Part shown: positions 43,907 through 52,623 of the stretch, one piece after another
How the letters are laid out: each line of letters begins with the position of its first letter
Numbering within the stretch: position 1 is the first letter of the stretch
Notes under the pieces: generated by a model
What the model saw: the letters and a program-made list of their open reading frames with translations, nothing else
Databases searched by the model: none
Told to the model about the DNA's origin: nothing
Made by a program: the position numbers and the translations under genes
Assembly: GCF_002209355.2 (NCBI RefSeq)
Contig: NZ_CP106855.1
Span: 124,001-188,000, forward strand
Origin: Bdellovibrio sp. SKB1291214
GTDB lineage: Bacteria; Bdellovibrionota; Bdellovibrionia; Bdellovibrionales; Bdellovibrionaceae
Direction: 5' to 3'
Length of the DNA: 64,000 nucleotides

Positions 43907-44773
43907 ATGAGCGCAAAGTCCGAATTGAAAAGACGTCATCCCCTGGAATCTCTGGGCGTAAAAATGGTACGCCGTGGGGACATCCGTATTGAGCGTTTAC
44001 AGGATCGCCTGAATCCCAAAGTTCCCTTTCCTCACAAACATGATTTTTATCAAATCGTGATCCTCCACTCCGCAATGGGATGGCACGAAATTGATTTTAA
44101 AAAGTATCCCGTAAAAGGTTCGCAGGTTTTTCTGATCAAACCTGGTCAAATGCACGAGTGGAAACTTCCCGTTCGCAGTAAGGGCTTCGTCATTGAATAC
44201 ACCGAAGAATCTTTCAGCAAAGATTTTCTGGGAAAATTAAAGTTGGCTCAGCACAGCCGCCAAGTTCCCGATCACTTCAGAATTCCGCGCGGGAATAATG
44301 TTTTTTCGGACCGTTTCTTAACAATGATGGAACAAGAATTTCTGAATCCGGGTGATAACTTTGAATTGTGTCTGCAAAACTATCTCTGCTTGGTTTTGCT
44401 GGAAGCCCTTCGCCTTAGTAAAGCTGCTGATCGTCAGCTTGCAGAAAACGATGACGTGATCACTCGTTTTACTGACATGGTCGAAGAACACTTTCAAGAA
44501 CACCATCAAGTCGAATTTTATGCCGGAGAACTAGGTTTAACGGCAAAAGCCTTGTCGGCGAAAATTCAAAAAAACCTGCGACTCTCTGCTAAAGAATACA
44601 TATTAAACCGCTGCCTGCTAGAAGCGAAAAGGTTGTTGTCTTATTCAGATTTAAGTATTTCAGAAATTGGGTACAGCCTGGGTTTCGATGATCCGAATTA
44701 TTTCAGTCGCTTTTTGAAAAAGAATATGAAAATGAGTGCTGGAAAGTTTAGGAAAACTCCCCTTAAAGATTGA
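43907..44773 (+). CDS. AraC-family transcriptional regulator
   Basis: 288 residues. N-terminal cupin-like sensing domain (FPHKHDFYQIVILHSAMGWHEIDFKKYPVKGSQVFLIKPGQMHEW, with HKH-type ligand positions). C-terminal double HTH (about 190-288): VEFYAGELGLTAKALSAKIQKNLRLSAKEYILNRCLLEAKRLLSYSDLSISEIGYSLGFDDPNYFSRFLKKNM. Directly downstream of the patatin, probably the same transcript. Could respond to a lipid product. Confidence 0.9.
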   Translation: MSAKSELKRRHPLESLGVKMVRRGDIRIERLQDRLNPKVPFPHKHDFYQIVILHSAMGWHEIDFKKYPVKGSQVFLIKPGQMHEWKLPVRSKGFVIEYTEESFSKDFLGKLKLAQHSRQVPDHFRIPRGNNVFSDRFLTMMEQEFLNPGDNFELCLQNYLCLVLLEALRLSKAADRQLAENDDVITRFTDMVEEHFQEHHQVEFYAGELGLTAKALSAKIQKNLRLSAKEYILNRCLLEAKRLLSYSDLSISEIGYSLGFDDPNYFSRFLKKNMKMSAGKFRKTPLKD

Positions 44774-44777
44774 TGAC

Positions 44778-44966
44778 CTAAAACTTGTCCATCATGTGCT
44801 CTGGCGCCTCTTTTCCTTCAACATGGCTTTGTTCAGCATCAAGTGCGACCTTACCAGTGATTCCCACCCACTCCGGGTAAAAGAACGCAAGAACCGCATA
44901 AGCCATAAAGCTTATGATCGAGATCACGATTGCGCCACCGATAACAAACAGAGTGCCATTGTCCAT
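44778..44966 (-). CDS. 62-residue membrane protein
   Basis: ATG 44966 with AAGGAG ahead; the longer frame from 45017 lacks a ribosome site. One or one-and-a-half membrane helices (FVIGGAIVISIISFMAYAVLAFFYPEWVG, about 7-35), then a polar tail. Convergent with the AraC gene. Upstream there is GCCGATAT (minus strand, 44998-45005) but no matching -35, so regulation is open. Function unknown. Confidence 0.55.
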   Translation of the reverse strand: MDNGTLFVIGGAIVISIISFMAYAVLAFFYPEWVGITGKVALDAEQSHVEGKEAPEHMMDKF

Positions 44967-45126
44967 AAAAGGCTCCTTCAGGTAATTATTATGCCTCATA
45001 TCGGCAGTTCTGGCCATGGAGGAATTCCTTATGGACTAGCACAAATTTCCCCAGGCCCCTCTAAAAAAGCCTAGCTAGCCCTGCCGGAATCAGCATACAA
45101 TTTTGCTTTAACAAGGAAGTTAACGA

Positions 45127-46323
45127 ATGAAACTCGGTATTGAAGTTTTGCTTTCCGATGCAAAAATGTTGAAATCTTTAAAAGGAAAGCGTGTTGGTCT
45201 GGTTTGCCATCCTGCCAGCGTCAATGAGAACCTTGAGCACAGCCTGGATTTGCTTTCAAAAAAGATCAAACTTTCTTGCGCCTTCGGACCTCAGCATGGA
45301 GTGCGAGGTGATAAGCAAGACAACATGATCGAAAGCCCTGACTTTGTTGATCCAGTTCATAAAATTCCTATCTTTAGCCTTTACGGAGAAGTACGCAGAC
45401 CAACTGCAGAAATGATGAGCCATTTCGATGTCCTGCTTTTCGACCTTCAAGATTTGGGTTGCCGTATTTACACCTTCATCACGACATTGCTGTATGTGAT
45501 GGAAGAATGCGCAAAACTTGGTAAAACGATCATTATCTTGGACAGACCTAATCCAGCAGGACGCCCGGTTGAAGGTTTCAGAATGCTTCCAGGTTGGGAG
45601 TCTTTCGTGGGAGCTGCACCAATCCCTATGCGCCACGGTCTGACTGTGGGTGAGCTTGCTTTATACTTTGCCGATTTTTATAAAATGGATCTTGAACTTC
45701 AAGTGATCAAAATGAAAGGCTATGCACCTAGCAAGGGCCCTGGTTTTGGTTGGGACATGAAGCGCCCCTGGGTGAACCCTTCTCCAAACGCGGCTTCACT
45801 AAACATGGCGCGTGCGTACCCAGGAACTGTCTTGATCGAGGGAACAACATTATCTGAAGGACGCGGCACAACGCGCGCCTTAGAGGTGATTGGCGCCTCC
45901 GACATCGATTTTTCGGAAGTCCTAACAAGAATGAAAAAGAAAGCCCCACAATGGCACAAAGGCGTGACTTTGCGTGAGTGCTACTTCGAACCTACATTCC
46001 ATAAACACGTTGGAAAATTGTGTCACGGCTTCCAATTTCACACGGATGCAGGCACTTACAAACACGAAGCCTTCAAACCCTTCCGCTTGACAGCTCTGAT
46101 GTTAAAAGTAATCCGCGAAATGCATCCGAAATATCCAATCTACCGCGACTTCGCTTATGAATACGTAAAAGACCGTTTAGCATTCGACGTGATCAATGGC
46201 GGACCCGCTTTGAAAAACTGGATTGAAGACACAAAAGCCACACCGAAAGATCTAGATGCAGCAATGTCGAAAGACGAAAAAGGTTGGGAAAAGGAAAGAA
46301 AAAAATTCCTTCTTTATAAATAG
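45127..46323 (+). CDS. namZ: NamZ/DUF1343 exo-beta-N-acetylmuramidase candidate
   Basis: 398 residues. Family landmarks: GKRVGLVCHPASV, FGPQHGVRGDKQDNM, FDLQDLGCRIYTFITTL, ILDRPNPAGRPVEG, MRHGLTVGELALYF, PNAASLNMARAYPGTVLIEGTTLSEGRGTTRALEVIGASDID. DUF1343 is the GH171 family that removes terminal N-acetylmuramic acid from peptidoglycan fragments. No signal peptide is visible, unlike the secreted Bacillus enzyme, so a recycling role in the cytoplasm or unconventional export is possible. In a predator this could help digest prey wall. Terminated by a hairpin. Confidence 0.9.
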   Translation: MKLGIEVLLSDAKMLKSLKGKRVGLVCHPASVNENLEHSLDLLSKKIKLSCAFGPQHGVRGDKQDNMIESPDFVDPVHKIPIFSLYGEVRRPTAEMMSHFDVLLFDLQDLGCRIYTFITTLLYVMEECAKLGKTIIILDRPNPAGRPVEGFRMLPGWESFVGAAPIPMRHGLTVGELALYFADFYKMDLELQVIKMKGYAPSKGPGFGWDMKRPWVNPSPNAASLNMARAYPGTVLIEGTTLSEGRGTTRALEVIGASDIDFSEVLTRMKKKAPQWHKGVTLRECYFEPTFHKHVGKLCHGFQFHTDAGTYKHEAFKPFRLTALMLKVIREMHPKYPIYRDFAYEYVKDRLAFDVINGGPALKNWIEDTKATPKDLDAAMSKDEKGWEKERKKFLLYK

Positions 46324-46351
46324 CTCACTAGCGAATATAGCAATCAAAAAC

Positions 46352-46382
46352 AAAAAGCCCGGCTACAACCCGGGCTTTTTAA
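46352..46382 (+). terminator. intrinsic terminator of namZ
   Basis: AAAGCCCGG/CCGGGCTTT stem (46354-46362, 46370-46378) with flanking A- and T-runs; may also end the minus-strand micro-gene at 46386. Confidence 0.85.
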
Positions 46383-46385
46383 TTA

Positions 46386-46562
46386 TCATCCCACATTAAA
46401 AGCACGATCACTAACACCTCCATCATTCGAAGCAATCGAATACTCAATCACCTGCAAACTCCGCAACAGTTTCCGACGCAAGATACGATCCGCAACAGAC
46501 GCCTCCGAAACTGAATACGCTAACTGACTCCCCATAACCACCGCTAAAATAAAGAACCGCAT
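46386..46562 (-). CDS. 58-residue secreted micro-protein candidate
   Basis: Minus-strand ORF from ATG 46562 with AAGGGGG ahead. Signal-like N-terminus (MRFFILAVVMGSQLAYS) then VSEASVADRILRRKLLRSL, a basic amphipathic stretch. The stop lies just before the namZ terminator. Coding base composition is strongly G/T-biased on this strand, as in the patch near 26 kb. Could be a real small secreted peptide or an accident of this skewed sequence. Confidence 0.45.
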   Translation of the reverse strand: MRFFILAVVMGSQLAYSVSEASVADRILRRKLLRSLQVIEYSIASNDGGVSDRAFNVG

Positions 46563-46816
46563 CCCTGGCCCCCTTCCTGCCTATAAGACCAGCGAAGCGC
46601 ACCCGTCGGTTAATTCAAAATCACTTTTCTCATTAGATAAAATCGACCCCCGCCTCTCAACCCTCACCGCCCTACTAAGCAAAATAGCCGGCTAAAAATC
46701 CCTACGAAAACCATGCCCCTCGCGCAACCATTGGGTCTCCCCAATGATTAGTGCTTCTGAAAGATTCAAAAAGAATCCCCTGTCTCCCTTTTCATAATCC
46801 ATTCGATGTCTGAAGG

Positions 46817-46966
46817 CCCGCAGGCTTGGGCACAGCGGATGGATGCCCGCACGCAGTCGACCTCCGTCGGCGCACGATGCGCGAACCGGCGAAGCCGGCG
46901 ACGGTGAGCCCGGACGGCGTGTCGACGGAGCTGCGGGTAGCCAACCGATGTGACCAAGACTGCGGG
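46817..46966. repeat. nested inverted repeats forming a three-way junction
   Basis: Outer arms 46817-46829 and 46954-46966 match 12 of 13 in reverse complement. Inside, GTCGAC at 46856 and 46921. The core stem CCGTCG/CGACGG (46864-46869, 46899-46904) encloses two hairpins, GCGCA-CGA-TGCGC and CCGGC-GAA-GCCGG, directly next to each other. GC-rich in an otherwise gene-free interval (46563-46990). Reading frames across it overlap on both strands and show no domain. Confidence 0.72.
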
Positions 46967-46990
46967 ACTTCAGTCTCCGCAAAAAGGCAA

Positions 46991-47024
46991 AAAAAAAGGG
47001 AACCCAACGGGCTCCCTTTTTTTA
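46991..47024 (-). terminator. intrinsic terminator of the Lys/Glu-rich secreted protein
   Basis: AAAAAGGGAACCC/GGGCTCCCTTTTT with one mismatch, A- and T-runs on both sides, so probably bidirectional. Confidence 0.8.
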
Positions 47025-47044
47025 AGTCGAGAAGAAAGAACTAA

Positions 47045-47254
47045 TTACTTAGTTTCTGATTTTACTTCTTCTTTTTTGATCTCTTCTTTCTTAACTTCTT
47101 TTTTACCTTTTTTGTGTTTCACTTCTTTTTTCGCTTCAACTTTTTGCTCAACAGCTGCTGGCTGTTGTTCAGGAGCAGGTGCTGCTACAGGTTCGTTAGC
47201 TTGAGCGATAAGACCAGAGAAAAGGATAGCTGTAGTGATAACTGCGAATTTCAT
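47045..47254 (-). CDS. small secreted Lys/Glu-rich protein
   Basis: 69 residues. Signal peptide 1-19 (MKFAVITTAILFSGLIAQA). The mature part has an Ala/Pro/Gln stretch and then a Lys/Glu/Val low-complexity tail (KKEVKKEEIKKEEVK). Likely disordered or a charged helix. Strong upstream AGGAGG (ATGGAGG on the minus strand) at ATG 47254. No family. Confidence 0.65.
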   Translation of the reverse strand: MKFAVITTAILFSGLIAQANEPVAAPAPEQQPAAVEQKVEAKKEVKHKKGKKEVKKEEIKKEEVKSETK

Positions 47255-47371
47255 AAAACCTCCATTTGGTTTTGTATTTGTGTACTCGCCACAGAATCCA
47301 AGATAGCAAAGAGTTCTAAAGCTCCCATTAAAATCACATTAATTAATTTTTATCTGGAACATTAGGACCGC

Positions 47372-48373
47372 TCAGGAGTTTTTCATTATCTGCGATATAA
47401 GCTCAAAGGAGCGCAATCGGTCTGTATGTTCGTATTGATCTGAGACAATCATCAATTCGTCGGGTTCAAGAATATTAATGAACTCTCGCAGTTTTTTGTG
47501 GACCGTTTCAGGCCCACCGATAATTGCGGTGGCCAAACGGGATTTTACTAAAGCTTCTTCTTGAACCGTCCAATAGGGTGCCATTGAATCAACAGGTGGT
47601 TCAAGATTTACGCGCTGATTGCGAATGATACCCAGAAATCTGCGCATCACCGTTGTGGAAAGTCTTTGTGCCTTTTCGTCGGTGTCAGCTGCGACAATCT
47701 GGATGCCCAACATCACTTGCGGTTTCTTTAGATATTCTGAAGCTTGGAATCCGGCACGATACAATCGAACCGCATCGTACATTTCATCCGGCGCAAAGTG
47801 CCCTGCAAAGGCATAAGGAAGTCCCATCACCGCTGCAAGCTGAGCACTGTACAAACTTGATCCTAAAATCCACACTGGCACATTCACGCCGGCGCCAGGA
47901 ATCGCTCGCACGCGCATTTCTGAAGCAGATTCTTTAAAGTATCCCTGCAGTTCTTGAACTTGTTCGCCGAAATCAGGTTCACGATTTACATTGCGACGTA
48001 AAGCACGCATAGTTAAACCATCGGTGCCTGGCGCACGTCCCAATCCCAAATCAATTCTGTCGGGATATAAAGTTCCCAAGGTTCCAAACTGTTCTGCAAT
48101 CACAAGTGGCGCGTGATTCGGCAGCATGATGCCTCCCGATCCGACGCGAATATTTTTTGTTCCCTGGGCGATGTAACCAATCAACACTGAAGTCGCACTG
48201 CTTGCGATGCCTTCCAAGTTATGATGTTCCGCCAACCAATACCGGTTGTATCCCCAGCCTTCTGCATGCTGAGCGAGATCTAATGAATTGCGAAAAGAGT
48301 CCGCAGGAGTTTTACCCTGTGCGATAGAGGCGAGATCAAGAATCGAGTATTTTACTTCAGAGAGAGTTTTCAT
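47372..48373 (-). CDS. LLM-class flavin-dependent oxidoreductase (luciferase-like)
   Basis: 333 residues. Bacterial-luciferase TIM barrel: [110 protein letters not shown]. Uses reduced FMN or F420 to oxidise or reduce a small substrate, unknown here. Monocistronic, reads leftward. Closest to the MsnO8-type subgroup by pattern. Confidence 0.92.
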   Translation of the reverse strand: MKTLSEVKYSILDLASIAQGKTPADSFRNSLDLAQHAEGWGYNRYWLAEHHNLEGIASSATSVLIGYIAQGTKNIRVGSGGIMLPNHAPLVIAEQFGTLGTLYPDRIDLGLGRAPGTDGLTMRALRRNVNREPDFGEQVQELQGYFKESASEMRVRAIPGAGVNVPVWILGSSLYSAQLAAVMGLPYAFAGHFAPDEMYDAVRLYRAGFQASEYLKKPQVMLGIQIVAADTDEKAQRLSTTVMRRFLGIIRNQRVNLEPPVDSMAPYWTVQEEALVKSRLATAIIGGPETVHKKLREFINILEPDELMIVSDQYEHTDRLRSFELISQIMKNS

Positions 48374-48458
48374 AATTGTAATTCCTTATCAGCTCTTTGC
48401 GCTTTTTTCTTCACCTAATTAAGTGTAGATCGACATCTCTAAAAACGAGAGAGGTCTT

Positions 48459-48830
48459 ATGAAAAAATTTATCACAGCACTACTAATCACATTCGGTTTC
48501 ATGGGCGCAGCACACGCTTCTAATGAGTGGACCGAAGTTTTAACTACGACAGTTATGACTCAATCTCCAGACTACAAAGATTATCTGATTCACAACAGCG
48601 GTAAGTATTCTCAAATCATGGTACAAGTTCGTTCAAAAACTCACATCGAGCGCATCGACACTATTTCCCATGTTCTTTGGGGCAAAAGAGTCGATGGAAT
48701 CGAAGGAGTTTACGAAGCAGACCAAACCAAAACTGCATACTTCGGTCCCGCGAAAGTTCGCTTTCTACGCATTTACGCGACATCAATTCCATTCGGAATG
48801 CCGATGCCCATTCGTGTTTGGATGAGATAG
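48459..48830 (+). CDS. small secreted protein of unknown function
   Basis: 123 residues. Signal peptide 1-20 (MKKFITALLITFGFMGAAHA). Beta-rich mature part with KYSQIMVQVRSKTHIERIDTISHVLWGKRVDG, no Cys. Good ribosome site (AGAGGT). The 3' end overlaps the convergent rhomboid gene by 48 bases, so their mRNAs are complementary there. Confidence 0.68.
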   Translation: MKKFITALLITFGFMGAAHASNEWTEVLTTTVMTQSPDYKDYLIHNSGKYSQIMVQVRSKTHIERIDTISHVLWGKRVDGIEGVYEADQTKTAYFGPAKVRFLRIYATSIPFGMPMPIRVWMR

Positions 48831-49529
48831 TTCCGACACAAGATCTTGTTGAGGGGAAGACACGGTGTCTTCCTCTTCGACAACATACTCGTACACCAAT
48901 GCCTTAGTGAATTCCTCACGACGAATAAAGTAATAAGTAAATCCGAACAACACGCCTAAAATGAACCCGACTAAGTGCGCACCGTAACTTACTTGAGGGT
49001 CGAATGCAGACGTCGGCATGAACACACTTAATGCCACCCCGACCGAGCGCAAAGTTCTTTGCGTGTAAGAACGCTTCTTATCCAGCATGAAGTAAAGTGC
49101 GAGCCATGCTCCGCCCATCCAGTACACGATCCCCGAGGCACCTATCAGTTTCACCTCAGGGGGATAACCCATTAGAACGAAATAGTTGGTGATACCACCA
49201 AAGAACATAGCTGCGACTGGAAATACCCATGAGCCAAAATAGCCCACTAGCAAATATCCAAGAACGAAAAATAAAAGAATATTATTGAGTAAGTGACCTG
49301 TGTCACCATGAGCAAACAAGGTCGTCCAAAGACGCCATACTTGCTTGCCGTGAAAGACGGCTTCATTTGAGGCAGCCATCCATTTATCCGCATGCAGGTA
49401 GCCCTGCCAGTTCATCACAGCGCCTATCACCAGGATTAATACCGTCAGTGCCGATATAAATCCTGCTAAAGGCGATGGTTTTCGACTCAGCCACGTTTCA
49501 CGAACGCGCTTCCAAATAACCTGCTCCAT
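48783..49529 (-). CDS. rhomboid-family intramembrane serine protease
   Basis: 248 residues, six or so membrane helices. The rhomboid signature: WRLWTTLFAHGDTGHLLNNILLFFVLG, nucleophile Ser132 in GASGIVYWMGG and His185 in YGAHLVGFILG. Cleaves transmembrane substrates in the inner membrane. Ends with an acidic cytoplasmic tail. Substrate unknown. Confidence 0.88.
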   Translation of the reverse strand: MEQVIWKRVRETWLSRKPSPLAGFISALTVLILVIGAVMNWQGYLHADKWMAASNEAVFHGKQVWRLWTTLFAHGDTGHLLNNILLFFVLGYLLVGYFGSWVFPVAAMFFGGITNYFVLMGYPPEVKLIGASGIVYWMGGAWLALYFMLDKKRSYTQRTLRSVGVALSVFMPTSAFDPQVSYGAHLVGFILGVLFGFTYYFIRREEFTKALVYEYVVEEEDTVSSPQQDLVSELSHPNTNGHRHSEWN

Positions 49530-49581
49530 CGGTCCTCCGTTGGCATTAAGTCTGAGTCCATTCCACGGGAAGTCAAGACGA

Positions 49582-49614
49582 CCAAAAACAAAAGGGCCGC
49601 CTTTCGGGCAGCCC
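49582..49614 (-). terminator. intrinsic terminator of the cytochrome b562-like operon
   Basis: Minus strand GGGCTGCC/GGCGGCCC with CGAAA loop, followed by TTTTGTTTTT. Confidence 0.75.
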
Positions 49615-49639
49615 TCATAAATTTGATTTGAAGTCTAAA

Positions 49640-50050
49640 TTAGTGATTATAAATTTTGTGACTATTTTCTTTCGCATCAAACAGCTGCTGTATCAACGCC
49701 GCCGCTGTTGCATTGTCATTGTTCTGAAAAGCCGTTTGCATTTGAACAGCAATGCTCAACGCATAGTTAATGTGCTCTTGATAGTTTTGCACAACAGCAG
49801 GCTGTTGATCAGCTGGCCATTGTTTGATGATCTCAGGAAACTTTTGAAGATTGGCTTGCATCAACAAAGCAATTTGATTGGCATTCACGGCGTTTTGTTG
49901 GTTTTGAGAGGCATCAGCAACGGTCGCTTTGATTTGTTTCGCAAGTTTTTCCACGTTCATCATGTCTTGTCTGATGCTAGTCACTTCGGCATAGGCCACA
50001 ACGGCAACTGCTGACAACGCTACGACAACGGAGACTAAAAATTTACGCAT
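49640..50050 (-). CDS. cytochrome b562-like periplasmic protein
   Basis: 136 residues from ATG 50050. Signal peptide 1-21 (ending AYA). The mature part is a four-helix bundle by pattern, with the two axial haem ligand positions of cytochrome b562: a Met in helix 1 (Met30 or Met31, VTSIRQDMMNVEKLAKQI) and a His near the C-terminus (His131, FDAKENSHKIY). Ligand distance (about 100 residues) matches the E. coli protein (95). Could carry electrons or merely bind haem; a second copy follows upstream. Confidence 0.68.
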   Translation of the reverse strand: MRKFLVSVVVALSAVAVVAYAEVTSIRQDMMNVEKLAKQIKATVADASQNQQNAVNANQIALLMQANLQKFPEIIKQWPADQQPAVVQNYQEHINYALSIAVQMQTAFQNNDNATAAALIQQLFDAKENSHKIYNH

Positions 50051-50065
50051 GATCAATTCCTTTAA

Positions 50066-50566
50066 TTAGAGTTTTTTGTGAGCGTGAGTGACTTTTTGAT
50101 TAACTTCGTCGTTTTTTGTTACGATCGCCGCATAGTCACGTTGGGCCTCAGGTGTTGCCAGCGTTTTTACAAGCAAATCACGATATTCGATCAAAGCGTC
50201 TTTGAAATCGCTCATGAAGTAAATGTAGTACTCGTTCAATTCAGCGCGCGCCTTCTCATCCATCAAGGAACCTTTGGTAGGCATCACAGCGTCCGTCGGT
50301 TTTGCAACAACTGCATCTGCACAAGCGATGGAAATATTCAAACCATCAATGCCTTTTTGAAGGTCTTGATCTGTAACTTTATCCCAAGGATCACCAATTT
50401 TTCTGGCTACGGTTTCGGCGTCGGCAAAGTATTTACCGAAGTTGCGCATAACACGATTGATAGTCAGTTCGGTTTCGCCGTTACGCAAAGGACAAGTAAC
50501 AGCAGTTTGTGCCAAAGACATTGCTGGCAACAACAGGACGACCGCAAGAACGATACGAGAAATCAT
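50066..50566 (-). CDS. second cytochrome b562-like periplasmic protein
   Basis: 166 residues from ATG 50566 (AAGGGGAG ahead; a longer frame lacks a signal). Signal peptide 1-19. Helical; Met40 (LTINRVMRNFGKYFADAETV) and a C-terminal His (161 or 163, KVTHAHKKL) are in corresponding ligand positions, with a longer loop region. Two Cys (TCPLRN, IACAD). Fifteen bases separate it from its partner, so they are co-transcribed. Confidence 0.55.
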   Translation of the reverse strand: MISRIVLAVVLLLPAMSLAQTAVTCPLRNGETELTINRVMRNFGKYFADAETVARKIGDPWDKVTDQDLQKGIDGLNISIACADAVVAKPTDAVMPTKGSLMDEKARAELNEYYIYFMSDFKDALIEYRDLLVKTLATPEAQRDYAAIVTKNDEVNQKVTHAHKKL

Positions 50567-50780
50567 GAGCTCCCCTTTTCTAAACAGTCCGAACCTAGTA
50601 GCTGAGGGGGACTTGCTTGTCATGGCTGTGGGCAATTGGATAGCTAATTGAAAACCAATTGGCGAAAATCCCTGCAAAAATTGCCCGGTTGTCGAGTGTT
50701 AACAGGTATTTACCCATTTTTGGTAGATTCTCAACTGGGGCCCCACGATCTGATTTAACCGTGGCCTTGACCTGAGAGAG

Positions 50781-51440
50781 CTAAATAGAAGCCTTACGAA
50801 TTTCCAGCAGGCTCGTCCCGCGGATATCGCCCAGAATTTCCAGGCTCATCGCGGCTGACAAATGCTGGCCCGCTAGATGAAAGGCACTCCAACCGTGTTG
50901 ACGCTGTTCACGAAGCAAAACATAAGCTCTGCCACCAGGTCTTAAGGAGTTCTCAATCCCACGCATCAGGTTCGCAAAATCCGAATCCAAAAAGAAACGG
51001 CAGCGGTTTTTAAATTCCGAGGGCGACAAGGTTCCTTGATCTTTATGAAAGTAAGGTGGGTTGCACAAAATTAAATCGTACTGGTTTTTATAATGTGCTG
51101 ATTGCAAGACATCATAATTTTCAGGAATGAATTTTATGACTGTTTTAGGATCCGTGACGTGAGCCACATTTTTGTCAAAGTGCTCTTGATAAATGTCAGC
51201 TTGGACTTCCAAAAAATCAAAAGATCTGGGAACAACTCCACGCTCTTTTTGATTATGAAATAAAAAATCCAATCCAATGATTCCGCAACCAGAACACAAG
51301 TCCAGACAAGCGGCGGGAGTCAACCCCTCGTCACGATACATCTCAAACACTTCGCGCGCCAGGAATACAGAATCATGAGAGAAATGGTAATCCTGGGGCT
51401 GCGAATATTCGAACGTAGGGTGCTCATTGATAGATGACAT
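50781..51440 (-). CDS. TrmN6-like tRNA1(Val) N6-adenine methyltransferase
   Basis: 219 residues. SAM motif CLDLCSGCGIIGLDFLF, the acidic VQADIYQEHFDKNV, and the N6-adenine signature NPPYF in LILCNPPYFHKDQGTLS. Closest to COG4123 enzymes modifying A37 of tRNA-Val. Convergent/overlapping neighbours do not help. Other N6-adenine methyltransferases share NPPY, so the substrate is inferred. Confidence 0.82.
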   Translation of the reverse strand: MSSINEHPTFEYSQPQDYHFSHDSVFLAREVFEMYRDEGLTPAACLDLCSGCGIIGLDFLFHNQKERGVVPRSFDFLEVQADIYQEHFDKNVAHVTDPKTVIKFIPENYDVLQSAHYKNQYDLILCNPPYFHKDQGTLSPSEFKNRCRFFLDSDFANLMRGIENSLRPGGRAYVLLREQRQHGWSAFHLAGQHLSAAMSLEILGDIRGTSLLEIRKASI

Positions 51441-51467
51441 CCCTTAAGAGTATCCGAGAAATCCTAC

Positions 51468-52619
51468 CTAAGGCAACGATCTGCACAGCTTTAATGACAA
51501 AGATTCCTCGGGATTCAACAAACCGCTTTGTCCATAGTGTCGCCCCAGATACTTCAGAACTGACTTATCCCCGTTTGCGCCTACGGGATAGATCTTATAA
51601 CCGCTGCGAACGGTGGGAGTGTATGCAACTCCAGAAATCACAGCTTTTCCCTGGCCCGGTTTGGTCAATCCCATGTACATAACTGCAGAAGCCTTCCGCT
51701 CGACGTCTTTCTGCGCAGCCACGAAGTTACCTAATGAATAAACGATGAATGTTTCACGCCCGTCGCTGGTCACGTATTTTTCCCAAGGTTGCAAAACGTG
51801 AGGATGGGATCCGACAACCGCCACCGCACCTGCTTCTAAAAAAGATTTTGCTGCCGACACCTGGCGCGAATTCGGCGTTTGTTGGTATTCATCACCCCAG
51901 TGCGGATATACGATAACAGCGTCGATATCAGAACGTGCCGACAATGTTTTAATCGTGTCCATCAAGCCAGACTTATAACAATTCATTACTTGAGCTTTAT
52001 TATCGGGCCGACCGTTGGTCATTTCAGTGCAACCAATGAAGGCGATATTCAGTCCTTGTATGTTCACCACACGGTAAAATGGATCATTACGATCTTGGGA
52101 GTGCCTTGCACCCGTCACTTGAATCCCCACGGTGCGGGCAGCCGTCATTGTGCGATCAATTCCGATCCAACCACGATCCAAAATATGATTATTCGCGAGT
52201 GTCAGTAAATCAATGCCACTGTGTTTCAGATCACTTAAAATTCTAGGATGATAATTGAAGGAAAAATGAGTGCCGGAGTATATTTTATCGTCGTAAATAA
52301 ATCCAACATCGCCCCAATCTCTGCCTTGGGCATCAATTCCTAATGCGGCCGGGCCCTCGAGATTCGCGACTGAAAAGTTGGCTTTAGAAAACATCGGATT
52401 GATCCCGCGCCAGATCTGCGAAAAGTCCTTAGTCTCTGCGACGACATTCACATACAGCAACTTATGAATAAGAATATCTCCGACAAATGAAATCGAAGCG
52501 AAATGCTGGCCCGGTCCGCAACGACCATTGAATTGCAAATCTCCGCCTAAAGCAAAAACCACAGATGGAAAAATCCCCAGCATTACTGCCAGGGATTTTT
52601 TAATAATAATGGATTTCAT
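51468..52619 (-). CDS. CapA-like metallophosphoesterase-fold secreted protein
   Basis: 383 residues from ATG 52619; a GTG start further upstream overlaps the preceding gene. Signal peptide about 1-24. CapA/PgsA pattern: ISFVGDILIHKLLYVN, FSVANLEGPAAL, IDLLTLANNHILDRGWIGIDRTM, VIVYPHWGDEYQQTP, GSHPHVLQPWEKYV and YSLGNFV. CapA takes part in poly-gamma-glutamate or other capsule synthesis; the phosphatase-like fold here keeps the metal-ligand motifs. No capsule polymerase genes are adjacent. Confidence 0.85.
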   Translation of the reverse strand: MKSIIIKKSLAVMLGIFPSVVFALGGDLQFNGRCGPGQHFASISFVGDILIHKLLYVNVVAETKDFSQIWRGINPMFSKANFSVANLEGPAALGIDAQGRDWGDVGFIYDDKIYSGTHFSFNYHPRILSDLKHSGIDLLTLANNHILDRGWIGIDRTMTAARTVGIQVTGARHSQDRNDPFYRVVNIQGLNIAFIGCTEMTNGRPDNKAQVMNCYKSGLMDTIKTLSARSDIDAVIVYPHWGDEYQQTPNSRQVSAAKSFLEAGAVAVVGSHPHVLQPWEKYVTSDGRETFIVYSLGNFVAAQKDVERKASAVMYMGLTKPGQGKAVISGVAYTPTVRSGYKIYPVGANGDKSVLKYLGRHYGQSGLLNPEESLSLKLCRSLP

Positions 52620-52623
52620 GGAC

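Noticed and set aside
44998-45024. Sigma-28 promoter for the minus-strand membrane protein
   Set aside because: GCCGATAT is present but the -35 position holds TTCCTCCA, unlike TCAACTCT at the two convincing sites.
46692-47044. Reading frames over the structured element near 46.8 kb
   Set aside because: Four frames overlap on both strands; their length is due to the high GC of the palindromes.
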